NCBI GenBank assembly: GCA_963971535.1
Contig: OZ020585.1
Location: 155,111,083-155,175,082, forward strand
Length of the DNA: 64,000 bases
From: Notolepis coatsorum
Lineage: Eukaryota > Chordata > Actinopteri > Aulopiformes > Paralepididae
Direction of reading: 5' to 3'
Notes under the pieces: model-generated
What the model was told of the DNA's origin: nothing
Seen by the model: only the letters and a program-made list of their open reading frames with translations
Databases searched by the model: none
Part shown: piece by piece, positions 1 through 8,871 of the stretch
Position numbering within the stretch: position 1 is the stretch's first letter
Layout: each line of letters opens with the position of its first letter
Made by a program: the position numbers and the translations under genes

Positions 1-1
1 T

Positions 2-976
2 CTAGACATCGATGGTTTAATAGTAAGACTACCGGACCTTTCAGAAGGAGCCTCCAGGTGGATCACGCAGTTTGAGGAAAATACGTCATCTTTTCTGCTA
101 GCAGTAGGTGACGTCAAATCCCTGTTGACGCGTTTGCTAGGAGTTGGTGCCTGCCGGGACATCATGGGTGACACATCGATGCGAGTGGCATGCGACACGC
201 AGGCCCATGATGGAGACATATTCAACGCGCATAGAGCGGCGTTGTGGTACAAACTCAGGAATCAATATCCATCACGTATTAATCCGGCAAAACTGGCAGG
301 CAACCCCATAATGGAGACGGAAGGGCCTGGCGCCTATGTGAACAAAGTACTGAAGGAGTGGAGAGGTGAGCTAGGACACAACCCAGAGATTGACCCGTTG
401 CAGAGAACGATGTTTAGAGAAAGTGTGATGAGAGGGCTTCCAGAGGTGGTTAAGAATAGACTGGAAGACGTGGTGGGGTTAATGGACATGACTTATCCTT
501 TGTTCTGTGCACATGTAACACATAGTGTGGAGAAGCAAAGGGCTCAGGAGCAGAAACTCAGGGATCAGGATAGAAATGACTCAAGGAAGTTAACTCAGCA
601 ACAACTGCAGCCCCAAAGGAGGTTGCAGGCAGTAATGGTGTCATCTGCGACCTCTCCACCCATGCAGGACCAGGGACCCCCGCCTGCACCTCAGGTAGTG
701 AGAAGCTATGGCTATAGTTCACAGAACCAGGCGTTCAGGCGGCAGGCAGGGAATGGGCAATCAGGCCCACGGTTTACACAGGGACCGGGGAACGAACAAC
801 AGTTTCCCCGTTTCCACTGTTGGAACTGCGGCATGCAGGGACACAGGGAAATGAGATGTAGGCAACCATACCGTCCCGGCTCGGAGTATGGAAGACCCGT
901 GCGCCAGGGGGAGTCACAAGGGCCCCACGACCAGGGGGAGACAGGAGGGCCCCGAAACCAGGGGGGTAATCACTAG
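2..976 (+). CDS. gag: Retroviral Gag, 5'-partial (capsid C-terminal part plus nucleocapsid)
   Basis: The frame is open from base 2 through a TAG at 974-976 (324 codons visible), so the true start lies outside the window. The N-terminal part has a capsid-like segment (LPDLSEGASRWITQFEEN, bases 26-79). A Gln/Pro/Gly-rich linker follows, then one CCHC zinc knuckle (CWNCGMQGHREMRC, bases 818-859) and a Gly/Arg/Gln-rich tail. Gag forms the core and binds genomic RNA through the knuckle. A single knuckle near the C-terminus is typical of gammaretrovirus-like Gags. The pol frame follows directly after the stop. No internal lesion is seen. Confidence 0.88.
   Translation, partial: LDIDGLIVRLPDLSEGASRWITQFEENTSSFLLAVGDVKSLLTRLLGVGACRDIMGDTSMRVACDTQAHDGDIFNAHRAALWYKLRNQYPSRINPAKLAGNPIMETEGPGAYVNKVLKEWRGELGHNPEIDPLQRTMFRESVMRGLPEVVKNRLEDVVGLMDMTYPLFCAHVTHSVEKQRAQEQKLRDQDRNDSRKLTQQQLQPQRRLQAVMVSSATSPPMQDQGPPPAPQVVRSYGYSSQNQAFRRQAGNGQSGPRFTQGPGNEQQFPRFHCWNCGMQGHREMRCRQPYRPGSEYGRPVRQGESQGPHDQGETGGPRNQGGNH
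974..976 (+). promoter_or_regulatory. In-frame UAG between gag and pol (readthrough candidate)
   Basis: The Gag stop TAG at 974-976 is followed in the same frame by open codons from 977 into the protease; positions 974 and 1010 are both 2 modulo 3. The base after the stop is G and the next 30 bases are G-rich. This layout is known from gamma- and epsilonretroviruses, which make Gag-Pol by suppressing a UAG. Use of that mechanism here is inferred. A downstream pseudoknot could not be tested by eye. Confidence 0.7.
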
Positions 977-1009
977 GGGTGCCCAGAGAATGCGACGGGG
1001 GGAAATCAA

Positions 1010-4000
1010 ATGATTGTGGTTTCCAAGGGAGCTGAGCAAGAACCTATTCTGCAGGTCCTAGTGGAGGGCAAATTAACAGAGATGATGGCAGACACTGGAG
1101 CAGGTTTTTCCTGCATAAAGCAAAAATACGCCGCTCACTTACCCCAGTCTGGACAGTATGTTCGGACGGTCGGATTCTCGGGAAAAACACAATTAATACC
1201 CACATCAGATCCAATCTCTATGACGTATAACAACAAGACCATAACAATACCTGTATTAATTTCGGACAGCACCCCGCGCAATCTCTTGGGACGAGATGCA
1301 ATGTGTAAACTAGGCTGTAAAATCCTATGTACGCCTGAGGGGATTCAAATTGAACAAGACGTGTACCAAATGATGCTACAAGGGACGGGGGAGAAAGAGG
1401 CCACTGTGTTCTGGCTGGGCAACATAGATGCAGAGCTGCAAAGGGTCTGTGCCCCCTGGGAGCCATTTCTGAAAACCCAACTGCCTCAGTCTAGACAAAC
1501 AAACATGGAGGCACATTGCACACTACAATATTTGACGAATAGTGACCTAGTTAGGAACAAGGCATGGTTGCAGGGACAGCCCGAGCAGGTGCAGATTGAC
1601 TCATCTGCGATAATTGTAGGGAGACAGGGCGCGGCGTTGAGGGTTAACACGGGTAAGTATCTACGGGAACAACATAGACTAAGAGACGCCGCCCCACACA
1701 TCACTCTGAGAATAAATCCTGGTTACGAATCCGAACATCTAGGTTCAATGATACAGGAATCCGAGACTCAAAGGTGGGTCTCCACGGAATCTCCGCTAAT
1801 TTGGAACAGCGCGGATGGGAGTTTCATAAAAATAATGATTTCCTTTTCAGTTTTGGCAAAACCGCAAGTAATCAGATTACCAGGAGACCCTTGCGTTATT
1901 CCAGAGGCGGATGCTTTGCTGGAACAGGACATGTTGGCGCGCACCCCGGAACGGTTGTGGTCAAAACACGACACAGATGTGGGTCTAATATTGTCGGCAC
2001 AGCCAGTGAAGGTCAGGTTAAAGAAGGGTTGTAGACCACCCTTTATCAGACAGTATACAATGAAGCCAGAGTCGGATGAAGCTATATCACATCAGATTGA
2101 GGGACTGTTAAAGGGGGGAGTGCTCGTCCCTTTCAAATCCAGATGTAATACACCTATCCACCCAGTGCTAAAGGCGGACAGGGCTAGGTACAGACTGGTA
2201 CACGATTTGAGGGCGGTGAACGACGTGGTGTCTGGACCAGAGGCGGAAGTCGCTAATCCACACACCCTCCTGACAAACATCCCGAGTAGCTCGCAGTACT
2301 ATACGGTCATTGATCTCACGCAGGCATTCTTCAGTGTTCCATTGGAAAAAGAGTCTCAGTATCTGTTTGCTTTTACCCACAGGGGGAAACAATACTCTTA
2401 CACCCGGTTGCCACAAGGGTTCGCGCACTCGCCGCATTACTTCTCGAAGGCGCTCAAGGAAGACTTGCAAGGAGTGTGCGACACACTACTCAGCACGGTT
2501 TTACTGTATGCAGATGACATTCTAATCTGCTCGGATACACGTCAGCAGTGCCATGAGGACTCCATCAAAGTTTTGAGTGGATTAGCCGTGGGAGGCCACA
2601 AGGCATCCCGTTCAAAACTGCAGTACTGCCAGCCAAAAGTTGAGTACTTGTCTCGCGTCATTCAAAAGGGCATAAAAAGCATCTCACCCACGCAGCTCGA
2701 AGCTGTATCCAAGGCACCTAGGCCATTGACGGTCCGACAGATGATGACGTTTTTAGGGATGACTGGGTACAGCTCTGAGTGGGTGGAGGACTATACGATA
2801 GCGACAGCGCCGTTGAGGATGATGATAAAAGAGGCGGGTACAGACAAGCTTCGCGCTCCCTTGACATGGACCGAGGAGGGGGAGGACGCGTTCATAAACA
2901 TTAAGCGTCTGTTGTTACAGGCCCCTGCCCTGGCGCTGCCGGATTATGAGAAGTGTTTCCACCTATTCGTCTCACATAGAGCGCAGCATGCGACAGCTGT
3001 CCTGACTCAAACACAGGGGGGGAGTGGGAAAAAACAACCGATAGCATATTACTCTAGAGCTCTTTCGCCGGTAGAGCAGGGTCTGCCACCTTGTTATCAG
3101 GCCCTGGCCGCAGCACATTTGATGTATGAGAAGGCAACGGCCGTGACAATGGGATATGACATTTGCATTTGGACACATCACAAATTGGCAAACTTGATTG
3201 AAAGAGGCAAATTTGTTCTGACCAGCCAACGGCAACAGGCTTACATGAGGCTCCTGCAGTACTCGGACGTTACGATAAAAACATGCCACGGCAGTAACCC
3301 GGCGGATCTGGTACCACTCCCGAGCGAGGGTCAACCGCATGAGTGTGAGGTGGAGGTACAGGCTTTCGTGAAACTCCGTCCTGATTTGGGAGTCGACCCG
3401 CTCGCGATAGCAGAACTCTCACTTTTTGTGGATGGGTCCTGCTATCGGGAGGGGGAAAATTTAAGGTCAGGATACGCCGTCGTACAGTGCAAACCTAACG
3501 GAGAAACACTAACAAGAAAGGCCGAACAATGCATGCAACCATGTTCGGCCCAGCTTGCAGAACTAATAGCACTAACAGAAGCATGCATAATAGCTAAAGA
3601 TCGCACGGTTAACATCTTTACAGACTCTGCGTATGCGCATGGCGTATGCCACCTATTCGCGGCCATTTGGAAGGCAAGAGGCTTTAAGAAATCGGACGGC
3701 TCACCGATCCTTCACCACAAGCAGGTTGTGGCGCTTATTCAGGCTGTAAAGTTGCCCAAAAGCATTGCTATCGTAAAGTGCCAGGCACACAGAAAAGACC
3801 TGTCCTTTGTGACGACGGGAAACAACGCGGCGGACAAGGCCGCGAAGGCGGCGGCTGCGGTGCCGTCCACGGCTGTTCTGATGTTTGCGGCCGAACTGAC
3901 GACTGAGGTAACTGAGGATAATTTGAGTGATCTTCAGGACTCAGCCACGCAGGCCGAGAAACAGTCGTGGACGGAGAGGGGGGCTGTAAGGGGGGCAGAT

Positions 4001-5206
4001 GGTCTGTGGAGGAGTCATAACGGTTTGATAGTCGCCTCCATCGATCTTCTGTCCTTAGTGATACCTGAGGCTCATGGTGTTGATCACTGTGGAAGAGCAG
4101 AGACCCTGAAACGAATCACGAAAATGGGATTTTGGTCCCCAAAGCTTCAGGCACAAATTGACGTTACACTAGCCAGGTGTTTAACATGCTTACAGGGCAA
4201 TGTGCGCAAAGGAGTACCGACAGTGGCGGCTTACACACCCCTCCCTGAGGGACCATTCAGACATCTGATTATGGACTATACAGACATGATAACGCCAGTG
4301 CAGGGCAAACGATACCTCCTGGTAGTAGAGGACTGCTTTAGTCGCTGGATTGAGGCCATTCCATCTAAACACAAGAACGCGGACACAGTGATCAAGTTCC
4401 TGTGTCGCGAGGTCATTCCGAGATTTGGAATTCCCACGATATTACAAAGCGATAATGGCCGCGAGTTCATCGACAAGGTGGTTAAAGGGCTGATGCAGAA
4501 ATTAGGTATAAGACAGCGCCTTTCCTGTGTCTATAGTCCCGGGTCGCAGGGGAAGGTGGAAAGGGCCAATCTGGTCATTAAAAACAAACTGTTGAAAATC
4601 TGTATGCAAACTAAGCTTAACTGGATTGATGCTTTGCCGCTTGCTCTGATGGCTATTAGAAGCAGCGTAAACCGCCAAACACAGCTAACACCGCATGAAA
4701 TGCTTACAGGCCGCAGCATGCCAGCACCGCCATTTAGACACCTGGCTAGGGGCCCGGCATTAGATATTTTTGAGCAAGATCTGAAAAAATATCTTCAGCA
4801 AGTGACTAAAATACATGAAGCTGTGTTTCGACAGGAGCAGAGAAAGGAGAGAAAGGGGGAGAAGGAGGCGGAGAAGGAAGCCACCAAACCGAGACTGATC
4901 CCTGGGGACTTGGTCTTCGTAAAGGTCCACAAGAGAAAGTGGTCATCACCCCGGAGAGAGGGCCCGTACGAGGTGATCCGATCGACTGGAACGGCAGTCC
5001 AAGTCAAAGGATCAGCGACCTGGTTCCACTTCAATCACTGCATAAAGGCCAGCGGCGATCTCTTGGGGGATACAATCGATCGCAGTTATGCAGAACCCGA
5101 CATGGAGGGTCCGAGACGGCAACTGGAAGGTGCAGTGCCTGCTGATGCTCCCGCAGATGTTGGCAGCAGTGTGCGGACGGTCGGCCGGGCACAACGACGT
5201 CATTAA
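1010..5206 (+). CDS. pol: Retroviral Pol: protease, reverse transcriptase, RNase H, integrase
   Basis: There are 1,398 codons from the first ATG, and the frame is open upstream to the gag UAG. Residues here count from that ATG. Aspartic protease DTGA is at 28-31, with the LLGRD flap region near 91-95. RT has LVHDLRAVND and LPQGFAHSP blocks and catalytic YADD at 500-503. RNase H has D808 in LFVDGSCY. Integrase has an HHCC zinc region from about H1022 (HGVDH, then CLTC) and candidate DDE residues D1089 (or D1092), D1148 and E1184. The C-terminus is basic and overlaps the first 119 bp of env in another frame. No stops or shifts are seen, so the polyprotein looks coding-competent, although activity cannot be judged. 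Confidence 0.92.
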   Translation: MIVVSKGAEQEPILQVLVEGKLTEMMADTGAGFSCIKQKYAAHLPQSGQYVRTVGFSGKTQLIPTSDPISMTYNNKTITIPVLISDSTPRNLLGRDAMCKLGCKILCTPEGIQIEQDVYQMMLQGTGEKEATVFWLGNIDAELQRVCAPWEPFLKTQLPQSRQTNMEAHCTLQYLTNSDLVRNKAWLQGQPEQVQIDSSAIIVGRQGAALRVNTGKYLREQHRLRDAAPHITLRINPGYESEHLGSMIQESETQRWVSTESPLIWNSADGSFIKIMISFSVLAKPQVIRLPGDPCVIPEADALLEQDMLARTPERLWSKHDTDVGLILSAQPVKVRLKKGCRPPFIRQYTMKPESDEAISHQIEGLLKGGVLVPFKSRCNTPIHPVLKADRARYRLVHDLRAVNDVVSGPEAEVANPHTLLTNIPSSSQYYTVIDLTQAFFSVPLEKESQYLFAFTHRGKQYSYTRLPQGFAHSPHYFSKALKEDLQGVCDTLLSTVLLYADDILICSDTRQQCHEDSIKVLSGLAVGGHKASRSKLQYCQPKVEYLSRVIQKGIKSISPTQLEAVSKAPRPLTVRQMMTFLGMTGYSSEWVEDYTIATAPLRMMIKEAGTDKLRAPLTWTEEGEDAFINIKRLLLQAPALALPDYEKCFHLFVSHRAQHATAVLTQTQGGSGKKQPIAYYSRALSPVEQGLPPCYQALAAAHLMYEKATAVTMGYDICIWTHHKLANLIERGKFVLTSQRQQAYMRLLQYSDVTIKTCHGSNPADLVPLPSEGQPHECEVEVQAFVKLRPDLGVDPLAIAELSLFVDGSCYREGENLRSGYAVVQCKPNGETLTRKAEQCMQPCSAQLAELIALTEACIIAKDRTVNIFTDSAYAHGVCHLFAAIWKARGFKKSDGSPILHHKQVVALIQAVKLPKSIAIVKCQAHRKDLSFVTTGNNAADKAAKAAAAVPSTAVLMFAAELTTEVTEDNLSDLQDSATQAEKQSWTERGAVRGADGLWRSHNGLIVASIDLLSLVIPEAHGVDHCGRAETLKRITKMGFWSPKLQAQIDVTLARCLTCLQGNVRKGVPTVAAYTPLPEGPFRHLIMDYTDMITPVQGKRYLLVVEDCFSRWIEAIPSKHKNADTVIKFLCREVIPRFGIPTILQSDNGREFIDKVVKGLMQKLGIRQRLSCVYSPGSQGKVERANLVIKNKLLKICMQTKLNWIDALPLALMAIRSSVNRQTQLTPHEMLTGRSMPAPPFRHLARGPALDIFEQDLKKYLQQVTKIHEAVFRQEQRKERKGEKEAEKEATKPRLIPGDLVFVKVHKRKWSSPRREGPYEVIRSTGTAVQVKGSATWFHFNHCIKASGDLLGDTIDRSYAEPDMEGPRRQLEGAVPADAPADVGSSVRTVGRAQRRH

Positions 5207-7130
5207 GAACCGTCACGGTCGACCCGTCCTTGAGGATGACGGGTTTGAGTGGGTAGGAGTCCCACGGGGTCCCGCTCAGGCTCAAGTACCAGCAGACTTT
5301 CATGACCAGGCTCAGAATCAGGCGCCCCCTTTTCCCTCCATCGAGGAAGGGGGGGAGAAGATAAGACTACAACCAAACGGGGTGTTTCCCGTAGGACCGC
5401 AAGGGCATGTTTTTGATTTTGACCATTCCCCCGTTACAGGCGGGGATACTTACCATTATACTAACGAGCATCGGGTTGTGGGGGTAGATAGGAGAGTTGA
5501 GCCTGTCCCGAACCAATCACAGGGGACAGGGGTGAGGGGAAAAAGGGAGGTCAAGGACACTGAGTCGGAAGAGGTGGGGGGACAGGATATGTTCCAGAGG
5601 ACAGCCGGAACGTTGAGGGACTCAGTGGGCTCACTCTGGGCCAGGTTGAGGGGTTTGCTTCCTTCCGGGGAACAAGATGGGGGCGACTATGACTATGACG
5701 AGGAAGACCCGGAGGCTGACCCGATGTATAGGGCGGCTTTAGGGAATGAGTGGTTTAAGTGGGTCCAGTACACGAGCGCGCAGAATCAGATAGAGGATTG
5801 TTATGTCTGCTCCAAGGCACGTCCGGATAGGCTGCTGGTGAAGGGCACGAAGTTCAGTTGGGCTCAGTGTGACAGGGACGCAGAGGCATGGGAGGGGCCC
5901 CATAATAGTCGCCCTTGGTGCGAGGCAGAGTGTTTGGGGTTTCTCGGCTCTAGTCGTTTTAAGGCGGCAGGAAACGTCACGGATTTCAAGGATGTCACTA
6001 TGCGGGAACGGTGTAGGAAATTGGATGTACGTGTGCAGGGGGTAGCGACGGGGTTGCCAATACCCAGAGGTGTCAAACTATGGCTGACCAAGGATTTCGA
6101 GTGCTTGCAAAAGGAGGGGACCCGGGATGTAGGGGAGGTGGCAGAGGGGCGGTGCACTACTATTTGGAGCATCACGACTAACTGTACGAAAGAAGGAAAG
6201 TGTGGACACGGGGTCGTGTTAAAGGGAGTGGATACCAACCCACGGCCTGTAGCTTGCCCTTTTCATGTCCAGGATATGGCACTGGCGGACCAATACTGGC
6301 TCTGCGGCGGTAGGAGGTTGAGGAATACACTTCCTTTAGATTGGTCAGGTAGATGTGCCCGGGTTCAGGCGATCATGCCAATGGTGGTCCTACCATTATC
6401 AGTGACGGAAGGACCTTCTGAGTCTCCTATCTCTCGAACGAAGCGTAGCTACAAGGCAGACCCAAGGGTGTATCTGGACAGCATAGGACAGCCAAGGGGC
6501 ATTCCAGCCGAGTTCATGGCTAAGAATGAGATTGCGGCAGGGTTTGAGTCTATTCTGCCATGGATATCGGTCAATAAGAACACCGGGTGGATCAACTATT
6601 TGTTTTACAATCAGCAGCGGTATCTCAATTACACCGAGGAGGCGTTGGATGCAATGGGGGACCAGATGCACGCGACCAGTACGGTGGCGTGGCAGAATAG
6701 ACAGGCTCTGAACTGGTTAATGGCGGAGAAGGGTGGAGTCTGTTCCATGTTTGGACAGTACTGCTGCACATTCATTCCGACGAATGTGGGGCCAGGGGGA
6801 AAGTTCTCCGAGGCCATGGCTAAGCTGAAGGATTTGAGGGAGGAATTGAGGGGGAATTCTGGCCGGAATGAAGAATGGTGGGGGAGTGGGGTGTTGGAAA
6901 GATTGGGACAGTGGGGAAGCATAGTGATGCAGACGGGGATATCCATCGGGGTGGCAGGGTTGATATTGGTTCTCCTTTTCTGTTGTGGTATGCCTCTCTT
7001 GGGTAGGCTGGTAACTTCACACGTAACGAGCCAAATGCTGATGGTGGGACAGAAAGAGATTGAGCCACAAATCGGGCCATATCCTCAGCTTTATGCTGCC
7101 TTAGAGGGAGACGAGGGGATAGAGGATTAG
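5088..7130 (+). CDS. env: Retroviral envelope precursor (SU-TM), gamma-type
   Basis: The 680 codons start at the ATG at 5088, inside the end of pol. A hydrophobic stretch near residues 16-32 is a likely signal peptide. SU carries a CX2C motif (CYVC, residues 238-241). A furin-type site RTKR lies at 450-453. TM carries CX6CC (C552, C559, C560), preceded by the conserved heptad-rich segment ending AEKGGVC, and a single membrane span near 623-645, then a short tail. CX2C plus CX6CC indicates a disulfide-linked gamma-type SU-TM. The product would mediate receptor binding and fusion on virions and cell membranes. The residues right after RTKR are polar rather than strongly hydrophobic. The frame is uninterrupted. 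Confidence 0.9.
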   Translation: MQNPTWRVRDGNWKVQCLLMLPQMLAAVCGRSAGHNDVIKNRHGRPVLEDDGFEWVGVPRGPAQAQVPADFHDQAQNQAPPFPSIEEGGEKIRLQPNGVFPVGPQGHVFDFDHSPVTGGDTYHYTNEHRVVGVDRRVEPVPNQSQGTGVRGKREVKDTESEEVGGQDMFQRTAGTLRDSVGSLWARLRGLLPSGEQDGGDYDYDEEDPEADPMYRAALGNEWFKWVQYTSAQNQIEDCYVCSKARPDRLLVKGTKFSWAQCDRDAEAWEGPHNSRPWCEAECLGFLGSSRFKAAGNVTDFKDVTMRERCRKLDVRVQGVATGLPIPRGVKLWLTKDFECLQKEGTRDVGEVAEGRCTTIWSITTNCTKEGKCGHGVVLKGVDTNPRPVACPFHVQDMALADQYWLCGGRRLRNTLPLDWSGRCARVQAIMPMVVLPLSVTEGPSESPISRTKRSYKADPRVYLDSIGQPRGIPAEFMAKNEIAAGFESILPWISVNKNTGWINYLFYNQQRYLNYTEEALDAMGDQMHATSTVAWQNRQALNWLMAEKGGVCSMFGQYCCTFIPTNVGPGGKFSEAMAKLKDLREELRGNSGRNEEWWGSGVLERLGQWGSIVMQTGISIGVAGLILVLLFCCGMPLLGRLVTSHVTSQMLMVGQKEIEPQIGPYPQLYAALEGDEGIED

Positions 7131-8046
7131 GGGTATGGTGAGGTAGGGACATTTTCTTTTTGTTGGTTCTTTCCTTTAAGAGTGACGGGGGATGGTCTGA
7201 GCGCAGTTTTGTTGGTTTATTCCTTTAACTAGGAATTTTAGTCTGATTTTCTAATGATCCTTCGGCATAGAGATTGCAACCATTGAAAATCATTGCATTG
7301 TTTTTTATTTTTTTATTATTTTTTGTTTATTTTACTTGTGGTCCTGGTCAAACCGGAATGGGAAGGGGCATCGGCAGAGTGTCGGTTCTGAGCCTGAGGA
7401 AGCATTGAGAAGAAGTGGTCGGGGGATCGGTTCTGGGGACTGGAGGGACAAAAGGGGGGGGCTAACGCAGTGGGCAAGATGGGCACCTCCCGTCGAAGAT
7501 GGGGGGACACGTGGTGAGGTCGGTACCAGCGCCTCCCGTCCAGGCATGGGGACATGCTTCTACGAGGACTGGAGGTGTGGCGTGGTGGTTGCTGTATTGG
7601 CAAAATGTGACTTTTGGCAATACGGTGAGGAGACTATGGCGTGGGCATGGAAGGGGGGCTGAGCGATGGACACTGGGACTCAATGTTATGGAAGAGACAA
7701 TGTCATTTTTTTTGGGAGGGATGTTCTATGTTTAGTTCTGACGGTCAACTTCTCCTTTCCCTGATGAGAGTCGCGGTTTCCGGCCGGAACTGTGGCTCAT
7801 TTGGTAAGCGGTGGAGGTTGGGGGGATTTGTCTGTCAGGTTAGGATTATAAATTGGGGTATTTTTTTTTTTTTTTTTTTTTGATGTTTTATTATTACTTT
7901 TGTTTTGAGCGGTTTTGTGTTTATTGTGAGAACGGTAGTCAGCCTTTGTTGGTCCGTTAGGGGTCCAGTGAATGAAGTAAGGTTTCTTGTTTAGTTAGAC
8001 GTTCACATTTTCTTGGTTATATGATTTGGGTGGGACTAGGGATAGC
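7131..8046 (+). other. Long non-coding spacer between env and the 3' LTR
   Basis: About 0.9 kb separates the env stop from the polypurine tract. It is G- and T-rich, with a T tract near 7861-7881. Short open frames exist (for example 7336-7662), but they overlap each other in different frames, have non-ATG starts or low complexity, and show no recognisable domain. Fish epsilonretroviruses carry accessory genes downstream of env. Nothing here could be matched to one. Confidence 0.5.
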
Positions 8047-8060
8047 CCCAAATGGGGGAA
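8047..8060 (+). promoter_or_regulatory. Polypurine tract of the retrovirus
   Basis: The purine-rich run with GGGGGAA lies directly against the TGTTGGGG start of the LTR. It is the expected primer site for plus-strand DNA synthesis. Confidence 0.7.
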
Positions 8061-8257
8061 TGTTGGGGAAAATGTGTATACGAGGGTGGAGGTAGGAAAG
8101 GGGTTAGTCTTGACTAGTTTAATATAGGTCAACTAGCAGGGCTCAAAGACACTAGGGCGACAGTCTGGCTGATGTTCTTAAAACAGCCTCAAGATAGCAG
8201 ATGGACATTTCAGTACATCATATCGTGTGTTCTAATCTTGTGTCTTTTCTCTCTTAC

Positions 8258-8512
8258 ACACATACACAGCACACACACAGACACAGCACACACACACAGA
8301 CACACACAGTTACACAGCACACACACAGACACACACAGTTACACAGCACACACACAGACACAGACACACACAGTCGCACAGACATACACACCGACACACA
8401 CACACATTCCCTGTGTCACAATACACACATACAATACACACACGTCTGTACACAGACGCACACACACACAGACACACACACACATACACACACACACACA
8501 CAAACACACACA
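8258..8512 (+). repeat. CA-rich microsatellite inside retroviral U3
   Basis: About 250 bp of CA/CACAGA repeats with interruptions. Open frames on both strands here (His/Thr-rich or Cys/Val-rich) are products of the repeat and not genes. Confidence 0.9.
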
Positions 8513-8803
8513 TCTCACTCTCTCTTCATGTTCTTAATGTTTTACATCATATCGTGTGTGGATATCATATCTTGCTTATCTCTCCTCATGTTCTCTCTCT
8601 CTCCGATGTTAAATCTACGTATCATCTTAATGTACGTCATGTCAGATCTGACATGATGTGATACGTCATCATATCTGTCATGGGGGCAGGACTGAGAGGG
8701 GATTTAGGGACAGGCAAAGGGTTCCAGGACAGAGTGTTTTTGTTCAAGCTGTGGCGATCATCTTTGACCCATAGCTCTTGCTGTTAAAGAACTTCTTTTC
8801 TTA

Positions 8804-8809
8804 AATAAA
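8804..8809 (+). terminator. AATAAA polyadenylation signal in the 3' LTR
   Basis: An AATAAA hexamer lies 62 bp before the LTR right edge, the expected place to end retroviral transcripts near the R/U5 border. Confidence 0.6.
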
Positions 8810-8871
8810 TTACCTATTTGTTACAATTGGAAATATCGTCTCCTGCTGTGTCAAACAACCTTTCCACAACA

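Larger units (their letters stand above)
1..8871 (+). mobile_element. Endogenous retrovirus with gamma-type Env, 5' end off window
   Basis: The order gag, pol, env, polypurine tract, 3' LTR is complete except for the 5' LTR, leader and Gag N-terminus, which lie left of base 1. Gag is open from base 2, pol spans 1,398 codons without a stop, and env has 680 codons, so all visible genes are uninterrupted. Gag and Pol share a frame across one UAG, and pol overlaps env by 119 bp. One CCHC knuckle, same-frame Gag-Pol and a CX2C plus CX6CC Env resemble gamma- and epsilon-type fish retroviruses; the genus is inferred. The right LTR edge falls inside an L2 coding region, so the provirus inserted into that LINE. 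Confidence 0.9.
8061..8871 (+). repeat. 3' LTR of the retrovirus (811 bp)
   Basis: It begins TGTTGGGGAAA and ends TTTCCACAACA, an imperfect inverted terminal repeat of 11 bp (one mismatch). The left edge abuts the polypurine tract. The right edge abuts L2 coding sequence that resumes at 8872 (TGLPKKT on the minus strand). A polyadenylation signal at 8804-8809 puts the R/U5 side in the last 60-70 bp. U3 contains a long CA-rich microsatellite. The 5' LTR is off window, so LTR divergence cannot be measured. Confidence 0.85.

Noticed and set aside
2168..2470. Antisense open frames across pol and env
   Set aside because: They are shadows of the conserved coding strand with no motif of their own.
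7336..7735. Possible retroviral accessory gene after env
   Set aside because: Several overlapping frames, a non-ATG start and no recognisable motif; left as an unexplained spacer.
8172..8661. His/Thr-rich open frames in the retroviral LTR
   Set aside because: They come from the CA repeat in U3 and have no domain.
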